Part shown: one piece after another, positions 12,558-21,335 of the stretch
Layout of the letters: the number at the start of each line of letters is the position of its first letter
Numbering within the stretch: position 1 is the first letter of the stretch
From: Amaurobius ferox
Lineage: Eukaryota > Arthropoda > Arachnida > Araneae > Amaurobiidae
Assembly (NCBI GenBank): GCA_951213105.1
Contig: OX578137.1
Coordinates: 73,962,604-74,026,603, forward strand
Reading direction: 5' to 3'
DNA length: 64,000 nt
Translations under genes and position numbers: made by a program
Notes under the pieces: model-generated
What the model saw: the letters and a program-made list of their open reading frames with translations, nothing else
Told to the model about the DNA's origin: nothing
Database searches by the model: none

Positions 12558-12676
12558 TAACATCAAAAATGTTTGATTCGTGATCAGGGATGCTTGAAAA
12601 TTGCTCTCCCGCAGAAAAGTCGAAATTTCGGACGCGTCCCAATACTTTCCTGATACATTATGTATATAAGGAAAGT

Positions 12677-13140
12677 AATAATGGTTGTAGAACTTTTCTG
12701 GTAGAAATAATACTTCAAAACCCATTAACATTGCAGATCATTTAAATTAAAAAAAAAAATTAAATTGTGTATATCATAGAAAAAATTAGCAACTAGAACT
12801 CGGAAAGATTTTGTTTTTTTTAAGGTATCTATATTGTTTACAGTTTTAAACGGGAATGTTTGCTCTACAGTAGAAAATGAGCATACTTTTCCATTTCTTC
12901 ACGTTCTTGCAAAATATCTACTCAGGCAAATATCTAACCTATAGTCCATACAATCGTGGATAATTAAACTAATCTGTACAGTAATGTTTACGAGAGAAAT
13001 ATGATTTCTAAAATCCTTGAACCACAGAAACAAAATTTAAATCATGGTTCATAGAAAAATTTAGCGAATTAGTATAACTTGAAATATTCTTTTTTTGTTT
13101 TTAACTGAGGTGTCTAATGTTTACCTGCTAAGATCTTCGG
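12677..13140. other. No gene seen
   Basis: AT-rich spacer. Confidence 0.6.
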
Positions 13141-14165
13141 TGTGTGAGCTGGCTGGTTCACTGGTCATATTACCTTCCATCGATTCCAGAGGTTCTGAAT
13201 TCGACTGCATTGAGTTATTTTGGTACATGTGTATTTTTTTAAGTCTCTCAGTTAAGTTTAAATAGATTAATTAGGTTCTTCGGCTTGTGAACTGGCTGTC
13301 TCATTGGTCGTGTTACCTTCCACGAATTCCAGAGGCTCTAGTTTCGAGTCCAATGAGTCGTTTTGGTATCTGTGTAATTTTTTTTATCAGTCTCTCAGTT
13401 AAGTTTAAGTAGATTAATTAATATACTTGGTTTATGCGCTAGATGGCTCAGTGGTCATGCTGTCTGTTACCAATTCAAGAGGCTGTAGATTCGAGTCCGT
13501 CTATCACCATTGAATGTAGCGAGTTACATCGTTTTGGTAACTGTGCTTTTTATAATCAGTCTCTCCGTGAATTTTAAATAGGTTAATGAGGATCAACGAG
13601 GTGTGGGCTGGCTGGCTCAGTGGTCATGTTGTCTGTTCCAATATTTAGAGGTTGTGGGTTCGAATCCACCCGCTTGCATTCAGTGTAGCAAGTGGTGCCG
13701 TTTTGATAAATGTGTTTTTTACTATCAGGCTCTCTGTTAAGTTTAAATAGATTAATTAGGGTTTTCCACATATGAACTGGCTGGCTCGTTGGTCTTGCTG
13801 TCTGCTTCAAATTCCAGAGGCTGTGGGTTCAAATCCATCCACTCGTATTGAATATAGCGAGTTGAGTCGTTTTGATATCTGTGATTTTACAATCAGTCTC
13901 TCCGTTAAGTTTAAATAGATTAATTAAGATTTTCTGTGTACGAGCTGGCTGGCTCATTGGTCATGTTGTCTGCTTCAAATTCCAGAGGCTGTGAGTCCAA
14001 CAAGTCGTTTTAGTGTCTGTGCTTTTTCTGATCTGTCTCAACGTTACGTTTAAATAAATTAAGTAGATTTTTCGCTACATAAGCTGGCTGGCTTTGTGGT
14101 CTTGTTGTCTTCCTACAGTTTCAGAGGCTGTAGGTTCGAGTCCAACTACCTGTATTGAGACGTTT
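13141..14165 (+). repeat. Tandem array of seven tRNA-like units
   Basis: Seven units begin near 13145, 13289, 13436, 13605, 13774, 13942 and 14081 (spacing 144, 147, 169, 169, 168, 139). Each opens with a version of GAGCTGGCTGGCTCAGTGG (tRNA box A-like) and most carry a box B-like motif ~34 bp later. The rest of each unit is a shared spacer ending in AAGTTTAAATAGATTAATTA. Unit 4 keeps both boxes intact, units 5 and 7 nearly so, unit 6 has lost box B and unit 1 has a damaged one. There is no convincing acceptor stem, so these are tRNA-derived repeats rather than tRNA genes. A head-to-tail run of this length is unusual for SINEs, which normally insert singly. Confidence 0.8.
13613..13667 (+). 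promoter_or_regulatory. Intact Pol III box A / box B pair
   Basis: TGGCTCAGTGG at 13613-13623 fits box A and GGTTCGAATCC at 13657-13667 fits the box B consensus exactly, with normal tRNA-type spacing. This unit of the array could be transcribed by RNA polymerase III. The T-rich stretch GTGTTTTTTACTATC near 13711 could terminate such a transcript. Confidence 0.6.
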
Positions 14166-14639
14166 AGGTATTTGTGTTTTTCTCAACAACCTGGATTTTG
14201 CTACCTAAAATTATTAAAAAGTATTTCATTATTAATATTATTTGACCGGAAGTGCCGTCGCATGACGTCACTTCCGATATCATATCCTTCATTTCCTGTT
14301 CATCCACTAAAAGGGTTGGTAAAAAAGAGATGTGCTGTTTTTTAAAATGCTCAAAATTTCGAGGCTTCTTTAACAGGAGTCACGTGGTGTAAAATAAACC
14401 CTGTACGAACTTTGGACGGGGAAAGGTGGCGTGCTCGACACCGAAGCCAGCAGGCCCGAAGAGAAACCCCACCGGCAACGGTAGAGCACACACACTGCTC
14501 GTCCTCCATCTCGTGCAGATAATTTAGTAAGAAATATTAGAAAGGAAAAGTGGAGAGGCAGTGACCTAAGACGACCTAACTAATTAAGAACCCCAGATTC
14601 CCCATCAACCTCCCGAAAACGCGCTAAAACCCGCTGATC
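14166..14639. other. No gene seen; locally GC-richer segment
   Basis: 14400-14540 is clearly richer in GC than its surroundings (CACCGAAGCCAGCAGGCCCG), but no ORF or RNA is recognised. Confidence 0.5.
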
Positions 14640-14990
14640 TTCAGCACTATAATTTTAATCAAGAGGGAACCGAACCCGAGCCTAAAGCCCCGCAACTTGA
14701 CGCCCCAAGCCTCTCGACCAAGAGGGCGACATCTGGTGATTGAATTTTGGTGTATTTAAGTTTAGCATTTTATCATGTCTCTTTAAATAAGTTGAAAAGA
14801 CACGGCTAAAATTGACGCGGACAAAACTCAACAAAAAATCCTCTAATTTCTAACACTATAATTTTATCCTTTTTCCCCAAGAGGGAATCGAACCGGAGTC
14901 TAAAAGCCTCGGAACTTGACGCCCTAAGCCTGTTGGCCAAGAGGAAGCCGATTGGTGACCACTTTTGGTGTATTTAAGCATTTTAGCATG
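14640..14990 (-). repeat. tRNA-like tandem doublet (second family)
   Basis: Two minus-strand tRNA-like copies are 221 bp apart (GAGGGAACCGAACC at ~14661 and GAGGGAATCGAACC at ~14882). The reverse complement gives box B-like GGTTCGATTCC, and a box A-like region lies ~50 bp away (CTCTTGGTCGAGAGG on the minus strand). The long interval suggests a class-II (Ser/Leu-like) tRNA with an extra arm. The downstream text TTTTGGTGTATTTAAG is shared by both copies. Confidence 0.6.
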
Positions 14991-15679
14991 CCTCTTTAAA
15001 TAATTTGAAAGGACACTGCTAAATTTTCGGTGACAGAACTTTCGACAAAAACATCCTTCACTAAGCAATAATGCCAAGACTTTAATCAACGTTGGGGCTA
15101 GAATCGTAGCAAAATTGACTTGATTTCAAACCTCTATTGATAGTATTTACAAGCAACATTGCAAATTGTAACCATTTTAAGTATAAATTTAGCAATTTAT
15201 GGTTGCCAAGCGTTTAAGAAAATGGATAAATCTTATTATAAAATGAAAATTGGCAATACTCCCCCGCAATTGTGACATAAAATATGCATGAAGAACACAA
15301 TAAAATGTAGACTCCTTTCAAAATAATTTAGCATATAGTGTACTAGCATATCAATAATTTATCATATCAAACTCGTTTGATTGCTTATAAAGTCTTCGGC
15401 AACATTGTAACGGCATTATTGGTTCTGTCTCCACAGAACTGCAACGCCGATAAAGAGCAAAGATAAACCTTTCACATTTTTAACCTGTTTTATAGGATAC
15501 TAGTTTCGCAGTAGAAATGCACGCTATGGCCGAAGTTAACGCGCATTGGTCTTGCAAATTTAATCATTTACATACTTGGTATAAAGGAATTTACATGCGA
15601 AATTTCCAGATGATCGGGTTATTTTTTTTAGGGGTGCTTCTTTTTTTCTTTTTTTTTTTTTTGCAAGATAGTGTATGTG
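14991..15679. other. No gene seen; T-run
   Basis: AT-rich, with a broken poly-T tract at ~15627-15662. Confidence 0.6.
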
Positions 15680-16125
15680 ATAAACGAAACTAAAACTGGT
15701 GATATTGAAAATAATGAAAAAACTAAACGTTATTGAAATTTTATGCTACTGCATTTGAATTGTATGGTATTCCCCGTGCAATGTCCATAGGCCCATATTA
15801 TATGTCGTAAACGAAACAAATGAGATTGAATACAACGAATAAATTTTATTGGAGTTTTAAGTTACTTTATTAGAGTCTTATGATATACGCCAGAAAAGTT
15901 TCCATAGATCCATATTACATGTTTTCAACAAAACAGATGAAATTAAAAATAGCAAATAACTTTCTGGAATTTATTAGTTTTGTGTGACTTTATTGGAGTT
16001 TTATGATATTCGCCATACATTTACCATAGGCTACATGTTCTAAACGAAGCAAATGAGATTGAAAACAACAAATAAACTTCTTGAACTTTATTGTAGTTTT
16101 ATGTAACATAACATTTATAGCATAG
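15680..16125 (+). repeat. ~120-bp minisatellite, about four degenerate copies
   Basis: Units recur near 15683, 15808, 15929 and 16043 with the shared phrases AAACGAAACAAATGAGATTG and TTTTATGATATTCGCCAT. Divergence between units is substantial. No coding potential is seen. Confidence 0.65.
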
Positions 16126-16136
16126 GCTATACATAA

Positions 16137-16640
16137 GGCGAATGTGCGATGTTGAAGAGTATCTATTACAGCGTCAAGCATAAAAGATAGATTTATTTAC
16201 AAGAACATACTATCTGTATTTACGAAAACATTACGTAGATAATGTACAGGAACATTATTAAAATAGAGCTACATCATAATTCGCTTGCAGGTAGCATCCG
16301 AAATACGAATGTCCGAATGAAGGTGATAAAGTTCGGATTCTCGTTTATAACAGCCAGGGCAGAAGTGCTGTGCATGGGACATATGCAAATCTAGAGTCTC
16401 TCTGGACAGCAAGAAAGTTTTATGCTAATCACTTGATCAGCGTCTTTATACAAATCGTTGGAGGAGCTTCGTGGTGGAAGATAATTGGTCAGATATCTGT
16501 GTTGATGTCTCTTTTGGATCCTCTAAGGGTTTCAGTAGAAATGCGGGTTTCAAACTTGATCAATGCAGATGTTGCTTTTTTCGTCCTCGGATATTCAGTG
16601 GGTAATGTCTGTGCGTGCACACACTAGGAAAGGTCCATCG
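16137..16640 (-). repeat. Gypsy 3' LTR (approximate)
   Basis: Direct repeat of ~18354-18728. It carries fewer copies of the internal ACAAGAACATTACGTAGAT motif than the right LTR, which has five. The inner boundary near 16640 is not exact. Confidence 0.6.
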
Positions 16641-16819
16641 TATGAGGGCTGTGACGGTCGTCATACGAAGTACACAATTATGTGTTAACTTAGGAAGTTC
16701 CTTCTGGCTCCTTGTGGTTCCTTTTGAATGAACTGGAGGTCCTCCAGTTTAAATACAGTGAGCTGTATTGTGTTTTGCAGCTTGCAGAGAAATGGTTTGC
16801 TCTAAACTTAGAAATTCAC

Positions 16820-17149
16820 TTAGGAACCTAGTGTAGGGTGAAGCTTACTCACTGTGGAAGTAAGAGTATCTGCGTCGTACTTCTTTCGATGCGGGTTTTT
16901 GTATAGCTGTTGATTTGTCTTTGATTTTTCATGTCGGCCAGTAATCCGAATTTTGCTAGGAAGTCCGCACCTTAAATTGCTCGGAAAACATCGGCAATTA
17001 CGACATTCCAAATGAATTTTCATTGTAATCCAAATTTTAAAAATCAGTTTTGTTCCAAAAGTTTTAAATTTGGTTCGTTTGCTGTATATAACGGGGAAAT
17101 CTTTTTTTGCTATAGCAGTATGCGTGTTGCTTCGAAAAACCGATATCAT
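16820..17149 (-). pseudogene. Gypsy protease remnant
   Basis: The minus-strand frame reads from DSDAMISVFRSN, which aligns with the D-S/T-G-A-(D)-V-S-V-(I)-P active-site region of retroviral-type aspartic proteases, but with the catalytic triad altered (DSD instead of DSG/DTG). FKTFGTKLI follows, as in gypsy proteases. Near 16990 the homologous frame shifts: the C-terminal signature GADFLAKFGLL is readable in another frame, then a stop. The enzyme would process the Gag-Pol polyprotein; this copy is dead, with a mutated active site and a frameshift. Reverse transcriptase, which should follow, is missing. Confidence 0.65.
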
Positions 17150-17160
17150 TGCGTCGCTGT

Positions 17161-17312
17161 CGACTAGAAATTGTATATGGGGTAGCTTGCCTTATAGGAA
17201 TAAGAGACTGTTCCCAAGGCTTCTATGCATCGTCGCTGACTAGAAATTGTATATGAGGTAGCTTGCCTTATAGGAATAGGAGACTGTTCCCAAGGCTTCT
17301 ATGCATCGTCGC
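17161..17312 (-). repeat. 75-bp tandem duplication between gag and protease
   Basis: GACTAGAAATTGTATATG to CTATGCATCGTCGC appears twice (from ~17160 and ~17236). The duplication lies at the gag-protease junction. Confidence 0.8.
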
Positions 17313-17701
17313 CGAAATGATTGAGCCAGCTAGTTTTCGGTTAAAAAACTTGCATGGCTTTGCACACTTGCGAGCTTGTCCTTGAAATTTTGAGTCATAC
17401 CAATACATATCGACATTTCTGGATTGCGATCGATATAGAGTTCGTAGTTTGGATTGAACAGTAGTTTGCAATTTTTTTTAAATTGCTCTACGGTTTCCGT
17501 CAGGTTTGGAACTTGAGCTTCAAAGTGCAAAATATGACTATTCTCTGCCACTTCTGATATTGAGAGAGATGTGGAAACACCGTATATATCATCCGAGATT
17601 TCAGAAATTTTCTGTAGGGATTCTGAACTAATTGATAAGATTTGTTGTACATGAACTGGTAGACGTTGAAAAAACAGCTTGCGAAGTACGTCTTTGTCCA
17701 T
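17268..17701 (-). pseudogene. Gypsy Gag remnant
   Basis: The frame from 17701 starts MDKDVLRKLFFQRLPVHVQQ, followed by SISSESLQKISEISDDIYG. This helical capsid-like pattern (F-x-Q-R-L-P ... I-L-S-I-S) is familiar from arthropod gypsy Gag proteins. Around 17430 the match moves to the overlapping frame that ends at 17268, which contains YWYDSKFQGQARKCAKPCKF, the conserved C-terminal Gag segment with W-Y-x(2)-F and C-x(3)-C. The first cysteine of the normal C-W-Y-H start appears to be replaced. Gag packages element RNA; here a frameshift and loss of the upstream part leave no intact product. Confidence 0.7.
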
Positions 17702-18317
17702 TTTTGTCCAGGAGCGATCTTACATTTCGCGAAGTGAATGACTTGGTTTCCTATCTCCTAACTGCAATTCCTGCAAAACGGTTGCGAAGTTATGCGACTT
17801 CAAAATCTGCAAAGTGCGTAATGATCCTATTTTTCAACACAGAATAAGGTTCATTTTCAGGAGGTGTGCGAATTAAATCTGTGGCATGAGTCAAGATATC
17901 ACAATCTAGAGCTGCAATTATGCAATAGAATTTTGTTTTTTCATTTACGATTCCGTGAAACAGGAATGTGAGAGTTCAAGTGCAAAAAGCATAAATCTGG
18001 GTTTTCCAGAACTGAAGTGCTTTGAAAGCAACTCTTGTGAGCTCTACAGAACTAAAAATCTTCTTTCGGAGCTGAAAGGCTTTTTGCGTCGCTGGTTGGT
18101 GCCAAACGAGTTTCGATAGTCTCAGTTGTAGTCATAGTTTCGTTAGGAACTACGGAAACCGTACCTTTTCAGACGTCACTTAAATTGAAGTAGATACTCA
18201 CATAAATAGAAGCATCTAGTTTCCGGTGAATTGGAGCATCAGGAAAGTTGGATCCACCACGTCTCCGGTAAGTTGGATTGGAGACATTACGTTTCAGTAA
18301 AGTTGGAGCCATCAGAT

Positions 18318-18332
18318 CTCAGGGTCACCACT
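18318..18332 (-). promoter_or_regulatory. Possible primer-binding site
   Basis: On the minus strand TGGTGACCCT (18321-18330) follows directly after the presumed LTR end, where gypsy elements bind the tRNA that primes minus-strand DNA synthesis. The exact tRNA is not assigned. Confidence 0.45.
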
Positions 18333-18749
18333 CTATGGCTTCAGGTCATACATAAGGCGAAGTTGCGATGTTGAAGATTATCCGGCAAGCATGAAACATA
18401 GATTTATTTACAAGGACATTACATAGATTATATACAGGAACATTAAATAGATTATATACAAGAACATTACATAAATTATATACAGGAACATTACGTAGAT
18501 TATATACAAGAACATTATTACAATAGAGCTACATTATAACGCGTGCAGCAGTCGAAATACGAATGTCCGAATGATGGTGATAAAGTTCTGAGGCTCGCTT
18601 CTAAGAACCAGGGTAGAAGTGCTGTGCATGCGGCATATGCAAATCTAGAGTCTCTCTGGAGAACAAGAAAGTTTTATGCTAATCGTTTAATCAGCGTCTT
18701 TACACAAATTGCTGGAGGAGCTTCGTCATACATTATCCACGCAAAATAT

Positions 18750-19242
18750 TTACACTTGGTTGAAAAGTGTTTATGATATTGTTCATTCATTTTGTCTCTC
18801 TATCTGTCCGTTCGAACGATAACTGCCATCAAAATGACTTTATCAAAATAAAATTTAGTATGTTTTTGAGACGGTTAGTGGGACATACGAGAATGTATAT
18901 GAATAATATCACCCAATTAGTTTTGGATTGAACCCGGGTTGAAAAATTTAAATATATTGAAATCTATGGGACTTAATGTTTCCAACATTTTTTCAACGAA
19001 TTTAAAATTCACAAATTGCTTCGAAAATTTTAGGAAATATTCAAATTATCCCATACAATATATACCAAAAATTTCAGCAAGATATGTTCGGTAGCTTAAA
19101 AAAATTTAAAATAATAATTGCACCCGTATTATATGAAAAGGTCAAGTGCCCCACTTCAAATAAAAAATATGTCATCCACCTTTTTTGCAAATGTCAAAAT
19201 CGTGATTTTTAATTTGTATTTAGTATTGCGCCCGTCCAAAAC
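18750..19242 (+). mobile_element. HINE-C, copy 4, 3' truncated
   Basis: Starts TACACTTGGTTGAAAAGTGT inside the gypsy LTR, with CCCGGGTTGAAAA near 18932. It runs to the phrase ACCGCTTTACTTTTG, where the SINE train begins. The rest of the element is not found to the right. Confidence 0.7.
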
Positions 19243-19255
19243 CGCTTTACTTTTG
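19243..19255. repeat. SINE target-site repeat, copy 1 of 3
   Basis: CGCTTTACTTTTG is HINE-C sequence here and recurs at 19711-19723 and (one mismatch) 20181-20193, separating the SINE-A units. Confidence 0.7.
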
Positions 19256-19710
19256 TTGTTGTTGAGACCCAGACCGTCCGACCTACCAGAAAGGTGTAAG
19301 GTGAAAGGTTTGGACGGCCGGGAAGTGCCACTCAATTTAGGACGGAACCCAGTGGGGGAAGCATCCACAGGAACCGTACCTCCTTCCCCTACCACCAACC
19401 TTTCGGAAGGACTTTCGGACCCACATGTTTAACGTGATCGTACTGCGCATGGCACAGCGGCAATTGTGGCAGCGTACTAATCCAGCGCGCAAACTACCTG
19501 GCTACTGCGCCCGAAATGTGCCAACAGCACGCGGTGTTCCCAGGTGATCACCCACCCAAATACTAATCGCGCCCGATGCTGCATGACTTTAGTGATCTAA
19601 CGAGAACCGGCGTTTTCAGCAAGGTAGGGCCATTGGCTCTCGCTTATACTTCGATGTCAGTACCTCGGTATATCTGCAGTGCATGACAACTCGTCTCAGT
19701 GCAAAATAGT
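19256..19710 (-). mobile_element. SINE-A unit 1, 5S + tRNA composite head
   Basis: Read on the minus strand: a ~75-bp leader, a 5S rRNA-like segment (19519-19637), a tRNA-like segment with GCAGTAGCC and AATCCAGC-type text (~19480-19518), a body with TGTGGATGCTTCCCCCACTG, and a (CAA)n tail at 19256-19264. Order 5S then tRNA then body parallels the composite design of vertebrate AmnSINE1, though no homology of the bodies is claimed. The conserved 3' ~60 bp (GGTAGGTCGGACGGTCTGGG) is the part found alone in the mini-insertions at 20.9, 50.4 and 56.9 kb. Confidence 0.75.
19519..19637 (-). pseudogene. 5S rRNA-derived head (SINE-A unit 1)
   Basis: 119 bp matching the whole length of animal 5S rRNA on the minus strand, with GAACACCGCGTGCTGTTGGC at the 3' end and the internal control region GGGTGGGTGATC. 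Changes such as GTCATGCAGC for GTTAAGCAGC show decay, so this is a retroposed derivative rather than a working rRNA gene. Confidence 0.85.
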
Positions 19711-19723
19711 CGCTTTACTTTTG

Positions 19724-20180
19724 ATGTTGTTGAGACCCAGACCGTCCGACCTACCAGAAAGGTGTAAGGTAGCTGTGTTTAGACGGCCAGGAAGTGCCAC
19801 CTAATTCAGACCGGAACCCAGGGTGGAAGGCATTCACAGGGACTGTACCCTCTGTCCCCTACAACCAACCTTTCGGAGGCACTTTCGGACCCACATGTTT
19901 AATGTGATCGTACTCCGCATGAACACGGCGGCAGTTGTGGCAGTGTGCAAATCCAGCGCGCAAACTATCGGGTAACCGTGCCCGAAATGTGCCAACAGCA
20001 CGCGGTGTTCCCAGGAGGTCACCCACCCAAGTACTATCCGCGACCGATGCTGCATGACTTCGGTGATCTAACGAGAACCGGTGTTTTCAGCACGGTAGGG
20101 CCATTGGCTCTTGCTTATTCTTCAATGTCATTATTTCGGTATATCTGCAGTGAATGACAGCTATCTCAGTGCAAAATAGT
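19724..20180 (-). mobile_element. SINE-A unit 2, 5S + tRNA composite head
   Basis: Same order as unit 1 and the same orientation. It is bounded by the CGCTTTACTTTTG repeat on the left and its variant on the right. It differs from units 1 and 3 at many positions, so the three are not a recent amplification. Confidence 0.75.
19990..20108 (-). pseudogene. 5S rRNA-derived head (SINE-A unit 2)
   Basis: Full-length 5S-like segment, minus strand, with GGGTGGGTGACCTCCTGGGA in the internal promoter region. It carries substitutions relative to the animal consensus. Confidence 0.85.
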
Positions 20181-20193
20181 CGCTTTACATTTG

Positions 20194-20590
20194 TTGTTTG
20201 TTGAGACCCAGACCTTCCGACCTACTTGAAAGGTGTAAGGTAACTGTTTGGAGTGCCGAGAAGTGTCACCCAATTTAGACCGGAACCCAGTGAGGGAGGC
20301 ATCCACAGGGACCATACCCTCCTTCACCTACCACCAACCTCTCGGAAGAACTTTCGGACCCACATGTTTAACGTGAACGTACTCCGCATGAACACGGTGG
20401 CAGTTGTGGCAGCGTGCAAATCCAGCGCGCAAACCACCGGGCTACCGCGCCTGAAATGTGCCAACAGCACGCGGTGTTCCCAGGTGGTCACCCACCCAAG
20501 TACTTACCGCGCTCGATGCTGCATGACTTCGGTGATCTAACGAAACCGGTGTTATCAGAACGGTCGGCTCGTTGGCCGTTCTAGCGCGGG
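20194..20590 (-). mobile_element. SINE-A unit 3, 5' leader lost
   Basis: Body, tRNA-like segment (GCGGTAGCCCGGTGGTTTGC, ~20434-20453) and 5S-like head (20459-20576) are present. The leader and the following target repeat are replaced by the junction with the inverted copy. Confidence 0.7.
20459..20576 (-). pseudogene. 5S rRNA-derived head (SINE-A unit 3)
   Basis: Minus-strand 5S-like segment, with one base lost in the CGAAACCGG region compared with CGAGAACCGG in the other units. Confidence 0.8.
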
Positions 20591-20599
20591 ATCTTTCGG

Positions 20600-20863
20600 G
20601 CCGTTCTGGCGCGGCAGCCCCATGGTTTGAACACTGGATTTGCACGCTGTCACAACTGAGGCGCGTTAATGCGGAGTACGACCACGTTAAACGTAGGTCT
20701 GTAAGTCCTTCCGAGAGGTTGGTGGTAGGGGAAGGAGGGTACGGTTTCTGTGGATGCCTCCCCCCACTGGGTTCCGGTCTAAATTGGGTGGCACTTTCCG
20801 GCCGTCCAAATGGTTACCTTACATTTTTCTGGTAGGTCGGACGATCTGGGTCTCAACAACAAC
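20600..20863 (+). mobile_element. SINE-A, inverted copy with tRNA-like head only
   Basis: Plus-strand orientation: a tRNA-like start (GGCGCGGCAGCCCCATGGTT near 20609), the same body, GGTAGGTCGGACGATCTGGG, then the tail CAACAACAAC at 20854-20863. The 5S part is absent. It shows that the same body occurs without the 5S head. Confidence 0.75.
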
Positions 20864-20942
20864 ATTGTACCGCGTCCGGTCTCCTAATCTGCTGTTCTAT
20901 ATTTTCGGATGAGTCGGGCGGCCTTTTGATATTGTACCGCGT
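20864..20942 (+). mobile_element. 55-bp mini-retroposon with 12-bp TSD
   Basis: ATTGTACCGCGT occurs at 20864-20875 and 20931-20942. Between them 55 bp start with CCGGTCTCC and contain GGATGAGTCGGGCGGCCTTT, a relative of the 3' ~60 bp of SINE-A. Matching inserts are at 50398, 50470, 50539 and 56900. Confidence 0.7.
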
Positions 20943-21261
20943 GAGGGCGCCCTTTGCATCGAATGTTTTTTGCGGTTTATTGAATGTTTTTTGCGGTGTA
21001 TTTTGCGGTTTTTTGCGGTTTATTTTTGTGGTTTATGATATTGAAGTAAATTTTATTTCTGATTTGACTTTATCTTTGGATGTTCTCATATATTTTTTTA
21101 TATTGAAATCAAGGTTGTGTGTATCAAGGGAAAATTAAGGTATGTGCATTTTATGTTATGAATTTATTTCATTTTATTGAAAAAAATTGTCAAAAATTAT
21201 AGATTTTCCATATAAAGGATCTTTTTTTCTTTAGATAGTTTATTTAGATTAATTTTCTTTA
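20943..21261. other. No gene; TTTTTTGCGGT repeats
   Basis: 20960-21030 repeats TTTTTTGCGGTTTATT-type motifs about five times. The remainder is AT-rich. Confidence 0.5.
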
Positions 21262-21335
21262 GTTTATACAGATGGTAGCAAAGATGAATTTAATGCCTGC
21301 GGCAGTGGGTTTTTTTTTCATCTGAAGTCATTTTT
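21262..21335 (+). pseudogene. LINE RNase H domain, N-terminal fragment
   Basis: The plus-strand frame reads VYTDGSKDEFNACGSGFFFH, the first beta-strand of RNase H with the catalytic Asp in YTDGSK, as found at the C-terminus of many arthropod non-LTR retrotransposon Pol proteins. It breaks up within ~30 codons. The C-terminal part of such a domain is found at 31791, 36165 and 37168, but nothing links the pieces physically. Confidence 0.6.

Larger units (their letters stand above)
9573..12676 (-). mobile_element. HINE-A, copy 3, split by HINE-C
   Basis: On the minus strand this is one element in two pieces. The 3' end lies at 9573-9673 (T-run, hairpin and subterminal repeat, here as AGCACATGACTTTCCTTATA). 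The rest is at 11753-12676 and ends in the 5' palindrome at ~12646-12676. The two pieces join in register with other copies: the text broken at TAGTAGTTATT resumes at TATATTCTTTC. The long (CA)n tract at ~12455-12552 is the family's internal microsatellite. The gap is filled exactly by HINE-C copy 3. Confidence 0.8.
16126..18745 (-). mobile_element. Decayed gypsy-type LTR retrotransposon
   Basis: Two direct copies of a ~400-500-bp sequence (16137-~16640 and ~18345-18745) flank minus-strand remnants of gag and protease. Both contain AAGTGCTGTGCATG and AGTCTCTCTGGA. Reverse transcriptase and integrase are absent, so a large internal deletion removed most of pol. The 5' LTR (right side on this strand) is cut by HINE-C copy 4. 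A primer-binding-site-like TGGTGACCCT lies just inside the 5' LTR. Assignment to the gypsy (Ty3) class rests on the Gag and protease remnants. Confidence 0.75.

Noticed and set aside
12369..12731. Several frames with (His-Thr)n or (Cys-Val)n
   Set aside because: Translation of the HINE-A (CA)n tract.
13605..13680. A genuine tRNA gene in unit 4 of the array
   Set aside because: Boxes A and B are good, but the flanks do not form a 7-bp acceptor stem by eye; I annotate only the promoter boxes.
19512..20580. A functional 5S rRNA gene cluster
   Set aside because: Units carry substitutions and one indel in the 5S part, are linked to a tRNA-like segment and a CAA-type tail, and the body also exists without 5S. 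A SINE is the better explanation, though a degraded 5S cluster invaded by SINEs is not fully excluded.
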